A DNA stretch of 64,000 bases from contig NZ_JADOEQ010000002.1 in assembly GCF_016745255.1 (NCBI RefSeq), forward strand, positions 393,506 through 457,505. The letters are read 5' to 3'. The notes below the pieces were generated by a model. It made no database searches and was not told the origin of the DNA. It saw only the letters and a program-made list of their open reading frames with translations. Below are positions 33,038 through 45,870 of this stretch, piece by piece. The translations under genes and the position numbers were made by a program. Origin of the DNA: Enterococcus sp. BWR-S5. Its GTDB lineage: Bacteria; Bacillota; Bacilli; Lactobacillales; Enterococcaceae. The number at the start of each line of letters is the position of its first letter. Positions within the stretch are counted from its first letter, which is position 1.

Positions 33038-36000
33038 TTATTTATTCAACTCATTTAAAGCGTCTTCTGCAGCCATTTGTGCTTCAATATCAGAGATACT
33101 GTACACATTCTCGCTGGCAACTTTGACCTCTTTTGGTTCCATGTTACGGTAGCGAGCCATACCTGTACCAGCAGGGATGATCTTACCGATGATAACATTT
33201 TCTTTCAAACCAAGTAGAGGATCTTTCTTACCGCGAATCGCAGCATCTGTCAGCACACGAGTTGTTTCCTGGAAGGACGCAGCAGATAAGAAGCTGTTTG
33301 TTTCCAGAGAGGCTTTCGTGATACCAAGTAATACTGGACGGCTTGTTGCAGGAACACCGCCGGCAACCAATGTATCGTAGTTGCGGTCTTTAAATTCAGC
33401 AATATCCAACAATGTACCAGGCAGAATATCTGTATCACCTGGATCCATGACGCGGACTTTACGAAGCATTTGGCGAACCATTACTTCGATATGCTTATCG
33501 CCGATTTCCACCCCTTGCATACGGTAAACACGTTGCACTTCACGCAGCAGGTAGTTTTCAACTGAAAGAACATCACGAACCTGCAGCAATTGCTTCGGAT
33601 CGATTGAACCTTCTGTTAACGGCATACCACGGTGGATTGTATCGCCTTCTGCCACTTTCATACGGGCAGTATATGGAACAGTATACGTACGTGTATCTGT
33701 TTTCCCTTTGATAGTTACTTCTTTTTGGCGTGTTGCAGGATCTTCAGAAATATCGATAACTTCACCGGTAACTTCTGTGATGACTGCTTGCCCTTTCGGA
33801 TTACGCGCTTCAAAGATTTCCTGAACACGGGGCAGACCTTGCGTGATATCGTCTCCGGCAACCCCGCCGGTATGGAACGTACGCATTGTCAACTGTGTAC
33901 CAGGTTCCCCGATAGACTGAGCGGCAATTGTACCAACTGCTTCTCCGACTTCAACATCTGAACCGGTAGCAAGGTTACGTCCGTAACAATGCTTACATAC
34001 ACCGTGTTTTGTGTTACATGTAAATACGGAACGAATCGTTACTGTTTCAACACCAGCATCGATAATTTCCTTCGCAATATCTTCTGTAATCAAATCATCT
34101 GCACCAATGATAATTTCACCGGTTTCAGGATGGCTGATTGCTTTACGTGTGTAACGTCCAAGCAAACGTTCTTCCAGTGATTCAATGATTTCATTACCCT
34201 CTTTGATTGCTGCAATTTCCAGACCACGATCTGTTCCACAGTCGTCTTCACGGATGATAACGTCCTGTGCCACATCAACCAGACGACGAGTCAGGTAACC
34301 TGAATCGGCTGTCTTCAAGGCTGTATCGGTCATTCCTTTACGAGCACCATGGGTAGAGATAAACATTTCCAAGACAGATAGTCCTTCACGGAAGTTGGAG
34401 ATGATTGGTAATTCCATGATACGTCCGTTTGGCGCTGCCATCAATCCACGCATCCCAGCAAGCTGAGTAAAGTTGGAGATATTACCACGGGCTCCGGAAT
34501 CTGACATCATGAAGATTGGATTTTTTGCATCCATACTTTCAATCAGTTTCAACTGGATTTCGTCTTTTGCACCGTTCCAAACGCCGATAACACGTTCATA
34601 ACGCTCATCATCTGTAATCAAACCACGACGGAACTGCTTCGTGATTGTTTCTACTTGTTTATGAGCTGCATCGATGATTTCTTGTTTTTCATGAAGAACC
34701 ATGATGTCAGCGATACCTACAGTGATACCGGCATGAGTAGAATGCTTGTATCCAAGGTCTTTCATACGGTCAAGCATTTTAGAAGTTTCAGTGATATGGA
34801 ATCTCTTGAAGACTTCTGCAATGATATTTCCAAGATTTTTCTTCTTGAACGGTAAAACCAGTTCCTGCTCTTTGATGTATGTTGGAATATCTGTTCCAGC
34901 TTCAACAAAGTATTTATCAGGTGTTTGAACCGTTAAGTTGTAATCTGTTGGTTCATTCAGGTAAGGGAACTCCACAGGCATGATTTCATTAAAGATAATC
35001 TTACCGACAGTTGTAATCAACAGACGTTCTTTCTGCCAATCTGTAAATGGTTTGTCTCCCAATAAGGTTGTTTGAACACCGATACGTGAGTGTAAATGGA
35101 CATAGCCATTACGCCAAGCCAATACCGCTTCGTTCATGTCACGGAAGACCATACCTTCGCCTTCGCGATCGTCTTCTTCCATTGTCAGGTAGTAGTTACC
35201 CAAGACCATATCCTGAGATGGTGTTACAACCGGTTTACCATCTTTCGGATTCAAGATATTCTGAGCAGCCAGCATCAGCATACGTGCTTCTGCCTGTGCT
35301 TCTTCATTCAACGGTACATGGACGGCCATTTGGTCTCCATCGAAATCGGCATTGTAAGCTTCACATACCAATGGATGCAGACGGATTGCACGACCTTCAA
35401 CCAATACCGGTTCGAATGCCTGAATACCCAATCTATGCAGCGTAGGTGCCCGGTTCAGTAGAACTGGGTGTTCTTGAATCACTTCTTCAAGAATATCCCA
35501 TACTTCATCTTCTCCGCGCTCGATTTTACGTTTTGCGTTTTTGATGTTCGTTGCGATTTCGCGTTGAACCAAGACACGCATAACGAATGGTTTAAACAGT
35601 TCGATTGCCATTTCTTTTGGCAGACCACACTGAAACATCTTCAAGTTAGGTCCAACAACGATAACTGAACGACCAGAGTAGTCAACACGTTTACCCAGCA
35701 AGTTCTGACGGAAACGACCTTGTTTCCCTTTCAGCATATGAGAAAGAGATTTCAATGGACGGTTACCAGGACCTGTTACCGGACGACCGCGACGACCATT
35801 ATCGATTAAAGCATCGACAGCTTCTTGAAGCATACGTTTTTCATTTTGCACAATGATACTTGGTGCATTCAAATCTAATAGACGTTTCAGACGGTTGTTA
35901 CGGTTGATTACACGACGATATAAGTCGTTCAAATCACTTGTCGCAAAACGTCCGCCTTCCAATTGAACCATCGGACGAAGATCCGGAGGAATAACTGGAA

Positions 36001-36691
36001 TAACGTCCATAACCATCCAGCTTGGCAGGTTTCCAGATGAACGGAAAGCTTCCAAAATATCCAGACGACGGATTGCACGTGTTCTCTTTTGTCCTTGAGC
36101 TGTTTTCAGCTCTTCTTTTAAGCTGGCTACTTCACTGTCAGGATCAACAGCATCCAACAATTGTTTGATTGCTTCTGCACCCATTGCTGCTGAGAATCCT
36201 TGACCATATTGGTCACGTTTTTCACGATACTCACGCTCTGTCAGCAGTTGTTTTTTCTCCAGTCCAGTATCACCGGCATCAATCACAACATAAGAAGCAA
36301 AATAAATGATTTCTTCCAACGCACGAGGACTCATGTCTAAGACAAGACCCATACGAGAAGGAATACCTTTGAAATACCAAATGTGTGATACTGGCGCAGC
36401 CAATTCAATATGACCCATACGTTCACGACGAACTTTAGAACGAGTCACTTCTACACCACATCGGTCACAGACGATACCTTTGTAACGAATACGTTTATAT
36501 TTCCCACAAGCACATTCCCAATCTTTGGTAGGACCGAAAATACGTTCACAGAATAAGCCTTCACGTTCAGGCTTAAGAGTACGATAGTTAATCGTTTCTG
36601 GTTTCTTTACTTCCCCATACGACCAGCTTCTGATCTTCTCAGGTGAAGCCAAACCGATCTGCATACTCTCGAATTTATTTACATCGATCAA
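33038..36691 (-). CDS. rpoC: RNA polymerase beta' subunit
   Basis: A 1217-residue catalytic subunit. The zinc ribbon [19 protein letters not shown] is near residue 60-80. The active-site motif NADFDGD, holding the three Mg2+-binding aspartates, is at about residue 447-453. The bridge-helix region [19 protein letters not shown] and the second zinc site ([16 protein letters not shown]) are intact. The TTG start at 36691 gives the usual N-terminus [11 protein letters not shown] and has GGAGGG 9 nt upstream. It lies 351 bp downstream of rpoB, and the gap holds a 120-bp tandem repeat. No truncation is seen. Confidence 0.97.
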   Translation of the reverse strand: MIDVNKFESMQIGLASPEKIRSWSYGEVKKPETINYRTLKPEREGLFCERIFGPTKDWECACGKYKRIRYKGIVCDRCGVEVTRSKVRRERMGHIELAAPVSHIWYFKGIPSRMGLVLDMSPRALEEIIYFASYVVIDAGDTGLEKKQLLTEREYREKRDQYGQGFSAAMGAEAIKQLLDAVDPDSEVASLKEELKTAQGQKRTRAIRRLDILEAFRSSGNLPSWMVMDVIPVIPPDLRPMVQLEGGRFATSDLNDLYRRVINRNNRLKRLLDLNAPSIIVQNEKRMLQEAVDALIDNGRRGRPVTGPGNRPLKSLSHMLKGKQGRFRQNLLGKRVDYSGRSVIVVGPNLKMFQCGLPKEMAIELFKPFVMRVLVQREIATNIKNAKRKIERGEDEVWDILEEVIQEHPVLLNRAPTLHRLGIQAFEPVLVEGRAIRLHPLVCEAYNADFDGDQMAVHVPLNEEAQAEARMLMLAAQNILNPKDGKPVVTPSQDMVLGNYYLTMEEDDREGEGMVFRDMNEAVLAWRNGYVHLHSRIGVQTTLLGDKPFTDWQKERLLITTVGKIIFNEIMPVEFPYLNEPTDYNLTVQTPDKYFVEAGTDIPTYIKEQELVLPFKKKNLGNIIAEVFKRFHITETSKMLDRMKDLGYKHSTHAGITVGIADIMVLHEKQEIIDAAHKQVETITKQFRRGLITDDERYERVIGVWNGAKDEIQLKLIESMDAKNPIFMMSDSGARGNISNFTQLAGMRGLMAAPNGRIMELPIISNFREGLSVLEMFISTHGARKGMTDTALKTADSGYLTRRLVDVAQDVIIREDDCGTDRGLEIAAIKEGNEIIESLEERLLGRYTRKAISHPETGEIIIGADDLITEDIAKEIIDAGVETVTIRSVFTCNTKHGVCKHCYGRNLATGSDVEVGEAVGTIAAQSIGEPGTQLTMRTFHTGGVAGDDITQGLPRVQEIFEARNPKGQAVITEVTGEVIDISEDPATRQKEVTIKGKTDTRTYTVPYTARMKVAEGDTIHRGMPLTEGSIDPKQLLQVRDVLSVENYLLREVQRVYRMQGVEIGDKHIEVMVRQMLRKVRVMDPGDTDILPGTLLDIAEFKDRNYDTLVAGGVPATSRPVLLGITKASLETNSFLSAASFQETTRVLTDAAIRGKKDPLLGLKENVIIGKIIPAGTGMARYRNMEPKEVKVASENVYSISDIEAQMAAEDALNELNK

Positions 36692-36718
36692 AAGGGGTTC
36701 CCTCCATTTCTTAATAAG

Positions 36719-36990
36719 AAAAGCTGAACAAGTCGTCTTACTCAGGAGCAATAAGCTCAAACGAAACACATGATGCTCTTTATCATGAGGTTTGTTTGAC
36801 TTATCGTCGATTGAGTTGACTTGCGAAGCTAGACAGCGAAAAGCTGAACGAGTCGCTTAACTCTTGAGCGATAAGCTCGAACGAAACGCATGATGTTCTT
36901 TATCATGAGAGTCGTTTGACTTATCGTCGATAGAGTTGACTTGTAAAGCTAGACAATGAAAAGCTGAACAAGTCGCCTAACTCATCAGTA
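36719..36990. repeat. 120-bp tandem palindromic repeat between rpoB and rpoC
   Basis: Two full units with an exact 120-bp period (36719-36838 and 36839-36958) and a partial third (to about 36990). Each unit begins GAAAAGCTGAAC and ends AGCTAGACA. Each contains a long imperfect inverted repeat with the centre CATGATG-TTCTT-TATCATG, so the RNA would fold into tall hairpins. The same family occurs once at 53126-53230. Confidence 0.85.
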
Positions 36991-37006
36991 ATTCAATACC
37001 TGGGCT

Positions 37007-37036
37007 ATGTCTGGAAAATTGAATTTTCCAGACATG
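37007..37036. other. Perfect hairpin just after rpoB
   Basis: ATGTCTGGAAAATT and its complement form a 14-bp stem with a loop of only a few bases, directly after the rpoB stop codon. There is no T-run on the minus strand, so it is unlikely to be a full terminator. It may be a processing or pausing signal between rpoB and rpoC. Confidence 0.65.
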
Positions 37037-37042
37037 ACCTCA

Positions 37043-40660
<3,618 letters not shown>

Positions 40661-40907
40661 GCTCTTCACCCCTCTAGATATAAGTCTGTCAAAACTCTAC
40701 CCAAAATAATTACATTTAAGTTACGAATATTAAATCAACGTAACAAAAAGCATTTTTTGCGGTTTTTAGGCAAAAAAAAACCAAAAATAGAACGGCCTCA
40801 TGATTAAAAAAATCAAGTGTTTCTACTTTTGTTTCCTTATTTAAAACCGGAACGGACAATATTTCGCTCCTGCTTCGTCATTTTTTAGATAGTTTTTGCA
40901 TCTATAT

Positions 40908-40936
40908 AGTTTACTTCTTTCTATAGTAAAAGTCAA
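40908..40936 (-). promoter_or_regulatory. Candidate rpoBC promoter
   Basis: On the minus strand TTGACT (40936-40931), a 17-bp spacer and TAAACT (40913-40908). It leaves a leader of about 240 nt before rpoB. Confidence 0.5.
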
Positions 40937-41112
40937 GGGGTTTCTTGTTGCATGATAATCAGGTTCCCCTTTGCAAAAAAGACGATTTTTCACTCATTAT
41001 TCCTACTGATTTTGTAGGATTACTAAGTGCACACTCTAACTAATCCTACTCCCTTCATTCTCCCATCAAAAAACAACCGTTCTTTAATTCGTCAGAAAAT
41101 TCTAAAAATCAG

Positions 41113-41141
41113 TTGACATTTTTTCCTCGTCTGTATATACT
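41113..41141 (+). promoter_or_regulatory. Strong promoter of the leader/ABC transporter operon
   Basis: A perfect TTGACA (41113-41118), 17-bp spacer and TATACT (41136-41141). Transcription should begin near 41148, about 27 nt before the leader peptide start. Confidence 0.8.
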
Positions 41142-41174
41142 GAGAACAATTCAATCTTGCGGAGGAGAATCCTT

Positions 41175-41234
41175 ATGAGACACTTATCAGATCACGCACA
41201 ATTGAATAGTTACTACTTTAGCTATTTTAGATAG
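41175..41234 (+). CDS. Leader peptide, 19 residues, Tyr/Phe-rich
   Basis: A very short open frame, MRHLSDHAQLNSYYFSYFR, then TAG. It has a strong GGAGGAG ribosome binding site 7 nt ahead and a near-consensus promoter. The run Tyr-Tyr-Phe-Ser-Tyr-Phe near its end is what a ribosome-stalling leader for aromatic amino acids looks like. Several mutually exclusive hairpins and a terminator (41381-41415) follow before the transporter gene. I infer transcription attenuation: slow translation when charged Tyr or Phe tRNA is short would change RNA folding and allow read-through. Confidence 0.65.
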   Translation: MRHLSDHAQLNSYYFSYFR

Positions 41235-41380
41235 GTTTGTATTCATACTTCATGGGTACAAACGACAAACTCGTTTTTGTATCTATGATGGCTAGAGCAC
41301 TTTGTTTTGAACAAACAGCCGCGTAGACGATATTTCTAAGTGGCTATGAATATAAGAGATGCATTTCATCTGTTCTTATC
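41235..41380 (+). promoter_or_regulatory. Leader RNA with alternative hairpins
   Basis: GTTTGTA (from 41235) can pair with TACAAAC (ending about 41263), and the same TACAAA can instead pair with TTTTTGTA near 41275. A further hairpin, GGCT..TTTGTT-TTG-AACAAA..AGCC, lies at about 41290-41322. Overlapping pairing partners of this kind are typical of attenuators. I found no T-box sequence (TGGNACCGCG) here. Confidence 0.5.
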
Positions 41381-41415
41381 ATCCATTTAGGCATATTGTC
41401 TAAATGGATTTTTTG
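41381..41415 (+). terminator. Attenuator terminator upstream of transporter genes
   Basis: ATCCATTTAG pairs perfectly with CTAAATGGAT over a 9-nt loop and is followed by TTTTTT. It lies 40 nt before the first transporter gene and after the leader peptide. Confidence 0.85.
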
Positions 41416-41455
41416 TTTCAATGACGACTTATAATAGAAAATGGAGGAATAAAAG

Positions 41456-42430
41456 ATGAAAAAGAGAATAATTGGATTAGGCCTATTGGCAACAGCGGCA
41501 CTCGTTCTTGGCGCCTGCGGCAATGACAAAAAGGACAGCGGCAGCAGCGATGACAGCATCACGATTGGGGTATTGCAACCTGTTGAGCACGGTTCTTTAG
41601 ATGCTGCTTATGAAGGCTTCAAGGAAGGTCTTGCAGAAAACGGCTATAAAGAAGGCGAAAATGTGACCTTCGAATACAGCAACGCCCAAAACGATCAATC
41701 TCAGTTAAAAACGATGAGTGAAAAGCTGGTGAAAGAAAAACCGGAGCTGCTGCTTGGAATCGGCACACCAGCTGCACAGTCCTTACTGAATGAAACAACA
41801 GAAATCCCAATGGTTGTAACAGCCGTAACCGACCTAGTTGGTGCGAAGCTAGTCAAATCAGATGAAGAGCCTGGCGGCAATGTCACTGGAACAACCGATA
41901 TGGTTTCTATTGAAAAACAGATTGAACTATTATTGAGCATCGTTCCTGATGCAAAAACAATCGGTATTATGTATAACGCCGGGGAAGCTAACTCTAAGAT
42001 TCAAGCGGACTTAGCAGAAGAAGCATTGAAAAAGGCCGGAGTTGGTGTCAAAGTATTGACCGCTAACTCAACAAACGATGTACAGCAAATCACAACCAGC
42101 TTAGCGAAAGACGTTGACGGTATCTACATCCCGACAGACAACACATTCGCTTCTGCTTCTGCAGTGATTGGTGATGTGGCCAAAGAACAGAAAATTCCAA
42201 TTGTTCCAGCCTCTATTGACCAAGTAAAAGAAGGCGGCTTGGCTACAATCGGTATTGACTACCACTCTTTAGGAAAACAAACAGGTGTGATGGCGGCGAA
42301 AATCCTAAAAGGCGATGCAGAACCAGCGACAATGCCGGTTGAAAGTGCGGACGAGCTTGAGCTATACGTCAATGAAGACATGGCTGCTGCTTTAGGCATT
42401 GACCCTGACAGCATTCAAGCACCTAAATAA
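41456..42430 (+). CDS. ABC transporter substrate-binding lipoprotein, TrpX/YtsP-like
   Basis: A 324-residue lipoprotein of the TrpX family (PF04392 type). The signal sequence ends in VLGAC near residue 20. A short Ser/Asp linker leads into the two-lobed binding domain beginning ITIGVLQPVEHGSLDAAYEGFKEGL. LLGIGTPAAQSLLN, PMVVTAVTDLVGAKLV and PIVPASIDQVKEGGLATIGIDY are conserved landmarks. GGAGG precedes the ATG. It is the first gene of a three-gene importer. Family members import tryptophan or other aromatic amino acids; the Tyr/Phe leader peptide upstream suggests tyrosine or phenylalanine here. Confidence 0.88.
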   Translation: MKKRIIGLGLLATAALVLGACGNDKKDSGSSDDSITIGVLQPVEHGSLDAAYEGFKEGLAENGYKEGENVTFEYSNAQNDQSQLKTMSEKLVKEKPELLLGIGTPAAQSLLNETTEIPMVVTAVTDLVGAKLVKSDEEPGGNVTGTTDMVSIEKQIELLLSIVPDAKTIGIMYNAGEANSKIQADLAEEALKKAGVGVKVLTANSTNDVQQITTSLAKDVDGIYIPTDNTFASASAVIGDVAKEQKIPIVPASIDQVKEGGLATIGIDYHSLGKQTGVMAAKILKGDAEPATMPVESADELELYVNEDMAAALGIDPDSIQAPK

Positions 42431-42613
42431 TTACTGAGCTTGGCAGCTAAGAGCGGTTACGAGAATGAAGCAGATAGCTCCTCCGCTCTTGCTCCAAGTT
42501 ATAACTAAGTGATAGGATAAACATGGGAACAGATAGCTGATCCGCTTACTGATTTTCTGCTCCCTTTTATTACGATTGCTATACATAAACTTATTGGAAA
42601 GAAGCTGATTTTT

Positions 42614-43552
42614 TTGATAGACATTTTACTTTCTTCTACCTCACAAGGACTCTTATGGTCGTTACTGGCTATTGGTGTTTTTCTGACTTACCGTATTCTG
42701 GATATTGCTGATTTAACAACAGAGGGAAGCTTTCCTCTAGGGGGAGCCGTTGCGGCAGTCATCCTAGTGAAGGAACCTGATACTTGGCCGTCGGCTTTAC
42801 AACCGATTCTTACCAGCCATCCATTAGTCCTGCCTATCTTTGCTCTTATTCTTGCTTTCATCGCAGGCGCAGCTGCTGGTTTGGTTTCAGGAATTTTACA
42901 CACCAAATTGAAAATTCCGGCTTTATTGGCTGGAATCATTACAATGACCGGTCTATATAGTATCAACTCACGAATTATGGGGGCACCAAACATTTCTCTG
43001 CTAGGCGCTGAGACGATTTTTTCTCAAGCACAAAAGCTGGGAATCGATAAAGTAACCAGCGTTATTTTTGTTGGTTTAATTGTTGTCGCTATCGTTATCG
43101 GATTATTAACACTATTCTTTAAAACAGAAATCGGATTGGCTACTCGTGCAACCGGAGATAATATCGAAATGAGTCAGGCGAACGGTATCAATACAGACAG
43201 CATGAAAATGATTGGTTATATGCTTTCTAACGGCTGTATCGCTTTAGCAGGTGCATTGCTGATTCAAAACAACAACTTCGCCGATTTGAATTCAGGAATC
43301 GGGACAATTGTTATCGGGCTGGCTTCTATTATTATTGCGGAAGTACTGCTTAGAAACAGACCGTTGCTTTCTCGCATGATTACGATTGTCGTTGGTGCGA
43401 TTTTGTATCGTTTCATTCTGGCTTTAGTTCTGGAATTCAATGTAGACCCGACAGACCTTAAGCTGTTTTCCGCATTGATTCTGGTTGTCTGCCTTTCTTC
43501 ACCACTTATTCAGAAAAAAATGAAATTGCCTAAAAAAGGAGGCACTCGCTAA
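42614..43552 (+). CDS. ABC transporter permease, TrpY-like
   Basis: A 312-residue permease of the BPD-transp-2 family with about eight to nine membrane helices. The start region LLSSTSQGLLWSLLAIGVFLTYRILDIADLTTEG and the segment GLATRATGDNIEMSQANGI are characteristic of the TrpY/YtsP-type permeases. The best start is TTG at 42614, with GGAAAGAAG upstream, a modest ribosome binding site. It lies 183 nt after the binding-protein gene and overlaps the ATPase gene by one base (TAATG), so the three form one transporter. Confidence 0.88.
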   Translation: MIDILLSSTSQGLLWSLLAIGVFLTYRILDIADLTTEGSFPLGGAVAAVILVKEPDTWPSALQPILTSHPLVLPIFALILAFIAGAAAGLVSGILHTKLKIPALLAGIITMTGLYSINSRIMGAPNISLLGAETIFSQAQKLGIDKVTSVIFVGLIVVAIVIGLLTLFFKTEIGLATRATGDNIEMSQANGINTDSMKMIGYMLSNGCIALAGALLIQNNNFADLNSGIGTIVIGLASIIIAEVLLRNRPLLSRMITIVVGAILYRFILALVLEFNVDPTDLKLFSALILVVCLSSPLIQKKMKLPKKGGTR

Positions 43553-44355
43553 TGGAAGCCGTACTGACTATCGAAAACCTGCATCAATACTTCGAACGAG
43601 GAACTGTCAATGAAAATCATGTATTGAAGGGCATCAACCTGACAATCAACAAAGGCGAGTTCATCACAATTATCGGCGGAAACGGAGCGGGGAAATCCAC
43701 CCTTCTGAACAGTATCGCCGGAACTTTGCCAATTGAAGAAGGAAAACTGACCTTAAATAAGAAGGACATCACGAAACAAAAGGTTATGACTCGCTCTAAG
43801 CAAATCAGTCGTGTCTTTCAGGACCCCAAGATGGGAACTGCTGTCCGATTAACGGTAGAAGAAAACATGGCTTTAGCAATGAAACGCGGGAAGACGCGCG
43901 GCTTGGGCAGCGGTGTTCGCAAAAGTGATAGGGAATTTTTCAAAGAACATTTGGCAAAATTGAATCTGAATCTGGAAAATCGTTTGACTGCTGAAATCGG
44001 ATTGCTTTCCGGAGGACAACGGCAAGCAATCACTTTATTGATGGCCACATTGATTCAGCCGGAGCTAATCCTTTTGGACGAACACACAGCGGCTCTTGAC
44101 CCAAAAACCTCGGCAACCGTTATGGAGTTGACCGATAAATTAATCGAGGAACAGCAATTGACTGCCTTCATGGTTACTCACAACATGGAAGATGCCATCC
44201 GCTACGGTAACCGTCTAATCATGCTGCATCAAGGAAATATTGTTGTTGATGTCAATGCAGAGGATAAGAAGCACCTGACCGTTAACGAACTGATGGAAAT
44301 GTTCCACAAAAACAGCGGAACAGAATTAAAGGACGACCAGCTGCTGCTTGTCTGA
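43552..44355 (+). CDS. ABC transporter ATP-binding protein, TrpZ-like
   Basis: A 267-residue ATPase of the branched-chain/TrpZ type. Walker A is GGNGAGKST (near residue 44), signature LLSGGQRQAITLLMA, Walker B LILLDEHTAALDP and the switch VTHN. The histidine in DEHTAALD, where most have DEPT, is a feature of this subfamily. AAAAGGAGG precedes the ATG, which overlaps the permease stop codon. It closes the operon, followed by a strong terminator. Confidence 0.92.
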   Translation: MEAVLTIENLHQYFERGTVNENHVLKGINLTINKGEFITIIGGNGAGKSTLLNSIAGTLPIEEGKLTLNKKDITKQKVMTRSKQISRVFQDPKMGTAVRLTVEENMALAMKRGKTRGLGSGVRKSDREFFKEHLAKLNLNLENRLTAEIGLLSGGQRQAITLLMATLIQPELILLDEHTAALDPKTSATVMELTDKLIEEQQLTAFMVTHNMEDAIRYGNRLIMLHQGNIVVDVNAEDKKHLTVNELMEMFHKNSGTELKDDQLLLV

Positions 44356-44367
44356 TTTTTCGAAAAT

Positions 44368-44417
44368 AAAAAAGTACGGACAGCTGTTCCAAATGGAACG
44401 CTTGTCCGTACTTTTTT
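44368..44417. terminator. Bidirectional terminator
   Basis: AAAAAAGTACGGACA pairs with TTGTCCGTACTTTTTT, with an inner TGTTCC/GGAAC(g) stem. It lies between the converging transporter and zinc-ribbon genes. Confidence 0.9.
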
Positions 44418-44423
44418 CACTCA

Positions 44424-44636
44424 TTATCCACCAATTAAGAAGTCCAGAACATTCCAGCCATCTGACGTTTGTCCTCTGTAAAGTTCTGTAAATCCACATT
44501 GAGTACAGCTAACGGTAATAAATTTTTTGTTTTGTACATCAAAGATTTTAGCAAAGTTCCCACCAGTCGCCTGAAATTGATCCGATACATAGTGGTTATT
44601 CCCGCATTTATCACAAACATATTGTTTTTTCTCCAT
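44424..44636 (-). CDS. Small zinc-ribbon protein
   Basis: A 70-residue protein with two CxxC knuckles: CDKCGNNHY (about residues 8-11) and CTQCGFTELY (about 44-47), forming one zinc ribbon. It belongs to the short family of zinc-ribbon nucleic-acid-binding-like proteins (similar to PF09855) found in Firmicutes. Function is unknown. The start at 44636 is preceded by AGAGGAAG; a longer frame reading from 44876 would overlap the birA region and is not credible. It is divergent from birA. Confidence 0.82.
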   Translation of the reverse strand: MEKKQYVCDKCGNNHYVSDQFQATGGNFAKIFDVQNKKFITVSCTQCGFTELYRGQTSDGWNVLDFLIGG

Positions 44637-44820
44637 TTTGTTCTTCCTCTTTTCTGTTGTTGTTGATAAAATTATATCAAAATCAAATGAATTACACATA
44701 CATCTAAGGAATGAATTTTTACTTTTTTTCAGTGATTTTTTATAACGGATGAACCGCCCTGCCAAAAAACAGTGCCTTCTTCTAATCCGACAACCGATGA
44801 ACAACAAAGGACGTGACATA

Positions 44821-45792
44821 ATGACAATTAAAAGCAGTATCCTCTCTTTATTGATGGAAAAAGCACCGGAATTCATCTCCGGAGAAGAGATGGCTCAACA
44901 GCTGGAGGTATCCCGAACAGCTATCTGGAAAGCTATCAACGAACTAAAAAAAGAAGGTCACCTCATTAACAGTACGCGCAAAGGCTATCAATACCAATCC
45001 TCGGATATCTTATCTGTTGAAGGGATTCGGCTTCACCTCGCAGATAAAACGCCGGAGCTGGCAATCAAACTGCTGCAATCCTCTTCCTCCACGATGAAGG
45101 ATGCCAAGCTGGCGGCTCTTAACGGCGAAGCTGCCAATACCTTAGTAGTTGCAGACATGCAGGAAGCGCCGAAGGGCCGATTCGGCCGACCTTTCTTTGC
45201 CAGTGAAGGCGGCGGTATCTATATGAGTATTCTTTTACGGCCAAACCAAAGCTTTGAGGAGATGGCACAGTATACGATTATTATGGCTGTTGCCATTGTG
45301 GAAGCCATCGAAGCAGCAGCTGATATTCCTTTGGAAATCAAATGGGTCAATGATATTTATAAAGACGGAAAGAAAATCTGCGGCATTCTTTCGGAAGCCA
45401 TGAGCGATGTCGAATCCGGACAAATCACAAATATTGTCATTGGCATGGGTATCAATTTTTCCATCAGGCAAGAAGAATTTCCGGAAGAAATACAGGAGAA
45501 AGCAACCTCCTTGTTCAGCGACTGCCAGCCAACATTGACTAGAAATGAGCTGATTGCTGCGATATGGAATCGCTTCTATGCCATTTTAAGTCAAGACAAC
45601 ACAGAATTTCTTGACTACTATCGTAAAAAATCCTTTGTTCTTGGAAAAGATGTCACCTTTACTCAAGCAGGTACGCTCTTCCAAGGTACTGCCGAAACAA
45701 TCAATAATCAAGGCGAGCTAATCGTCCGTTTGAAGGACGATACCCAGAAAATCCTGTCCTCCGGCGAAATCAGTCTAAGCACCATCAACTGA
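44821..45792 (+). CDS. birA: Biotin-protein ligase and biotin repressor
   Basis: A 323-residue bifunctional protein. The N-terminal 65 residues are a winged helix (ISGEEMAQQLEVSRTAIWKAINELKKEGH), so it is the regulatory (class II) kind. The catalytic domain has the biotinyl-AMP loop GRFGRPF (the GRGRxGR-type motif), GGGIYMSILLRP, KWVNDIYKDGKKICGIL and a C-terminal SH3-like cap. It charges acetyl-CoA or pyruvate carboxylase with biotin and, as biotinyl-AMP complex, should bind the operator upstream of bioY (8025-8057). Start at 44821, with AAAGGA upstream. A strong terminator follows. Confidence 0.95.
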   Translation: MTIKSSILSLLMEKAPEFISGEEMAQQLEVSRTAIWKAINELKKEGHLINSTRKGYQYQSSDILSVEGIRLHLADKTPELAIKLLQSSSSTMKDAKLAALNGEAANTLVVADMQEAPKGRFGRPFFASEGGGIYMSILLRPNQSFEEMAQYTIIMAVAIVEAIEAAADIPLEIKWVNDIYKDGKKICGILSEAMSDVESGQITNIVIGMGINFSIRQEEFPEEIQEKATSLFSDCQPTLTRNELIAAIWNRFYAILSQDNTEFLDYYRKKSFVLGKDVTFTQAGTLFQGTAETINNQGELIVRLKDDTQKILSSGEISLSTIN

Positions 45793-45805
45793 CTTTACAG
45801 AAATA

Positions 45806-45855
45806 GAAAAAATCCCCTGAAAGCCATTTTATCAATAGCTTTCAGGGGACTTTTT
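45806..45855. terminator. Bidirectional terminator
   Basis: AATCCCCTGAAAGC and GCTTTCAGGGGA form a long stem between converging birA and the lipoprotein gene, with A-run and T-run on the two sides. Confidence 0.9.
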
Positions 45856-45870
45856 CAATAGTTTCGGCGA

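Noticed and set aside
32907..33046. Repeated TGTCACAACCTTATT after corA and at the end of rpoC
   Set aside because: A 15-base direct repeat with no other shared structure. It looks like a small local duplication without a clear function.
35047..35461. Long open frames opposite rpoC and rpoB
   Set aside because: They are antisense shadows of highly expressed genes with biased codon use and lack ribosome binding sites.
36719..36990. CRISPR array
   Set aside because: The 120-bp period has no constant-repeat and variable-spacer structure; the whole unit is repeated. No cas genes are in the window.
41235..41415. T-box riboswitch before the TrpX-type operon
   Set aside because: CAGCCGCG at about 41320 only loosely resembles the T-box core. 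The leader peptide with Tyr/Phe codons explains the region better.
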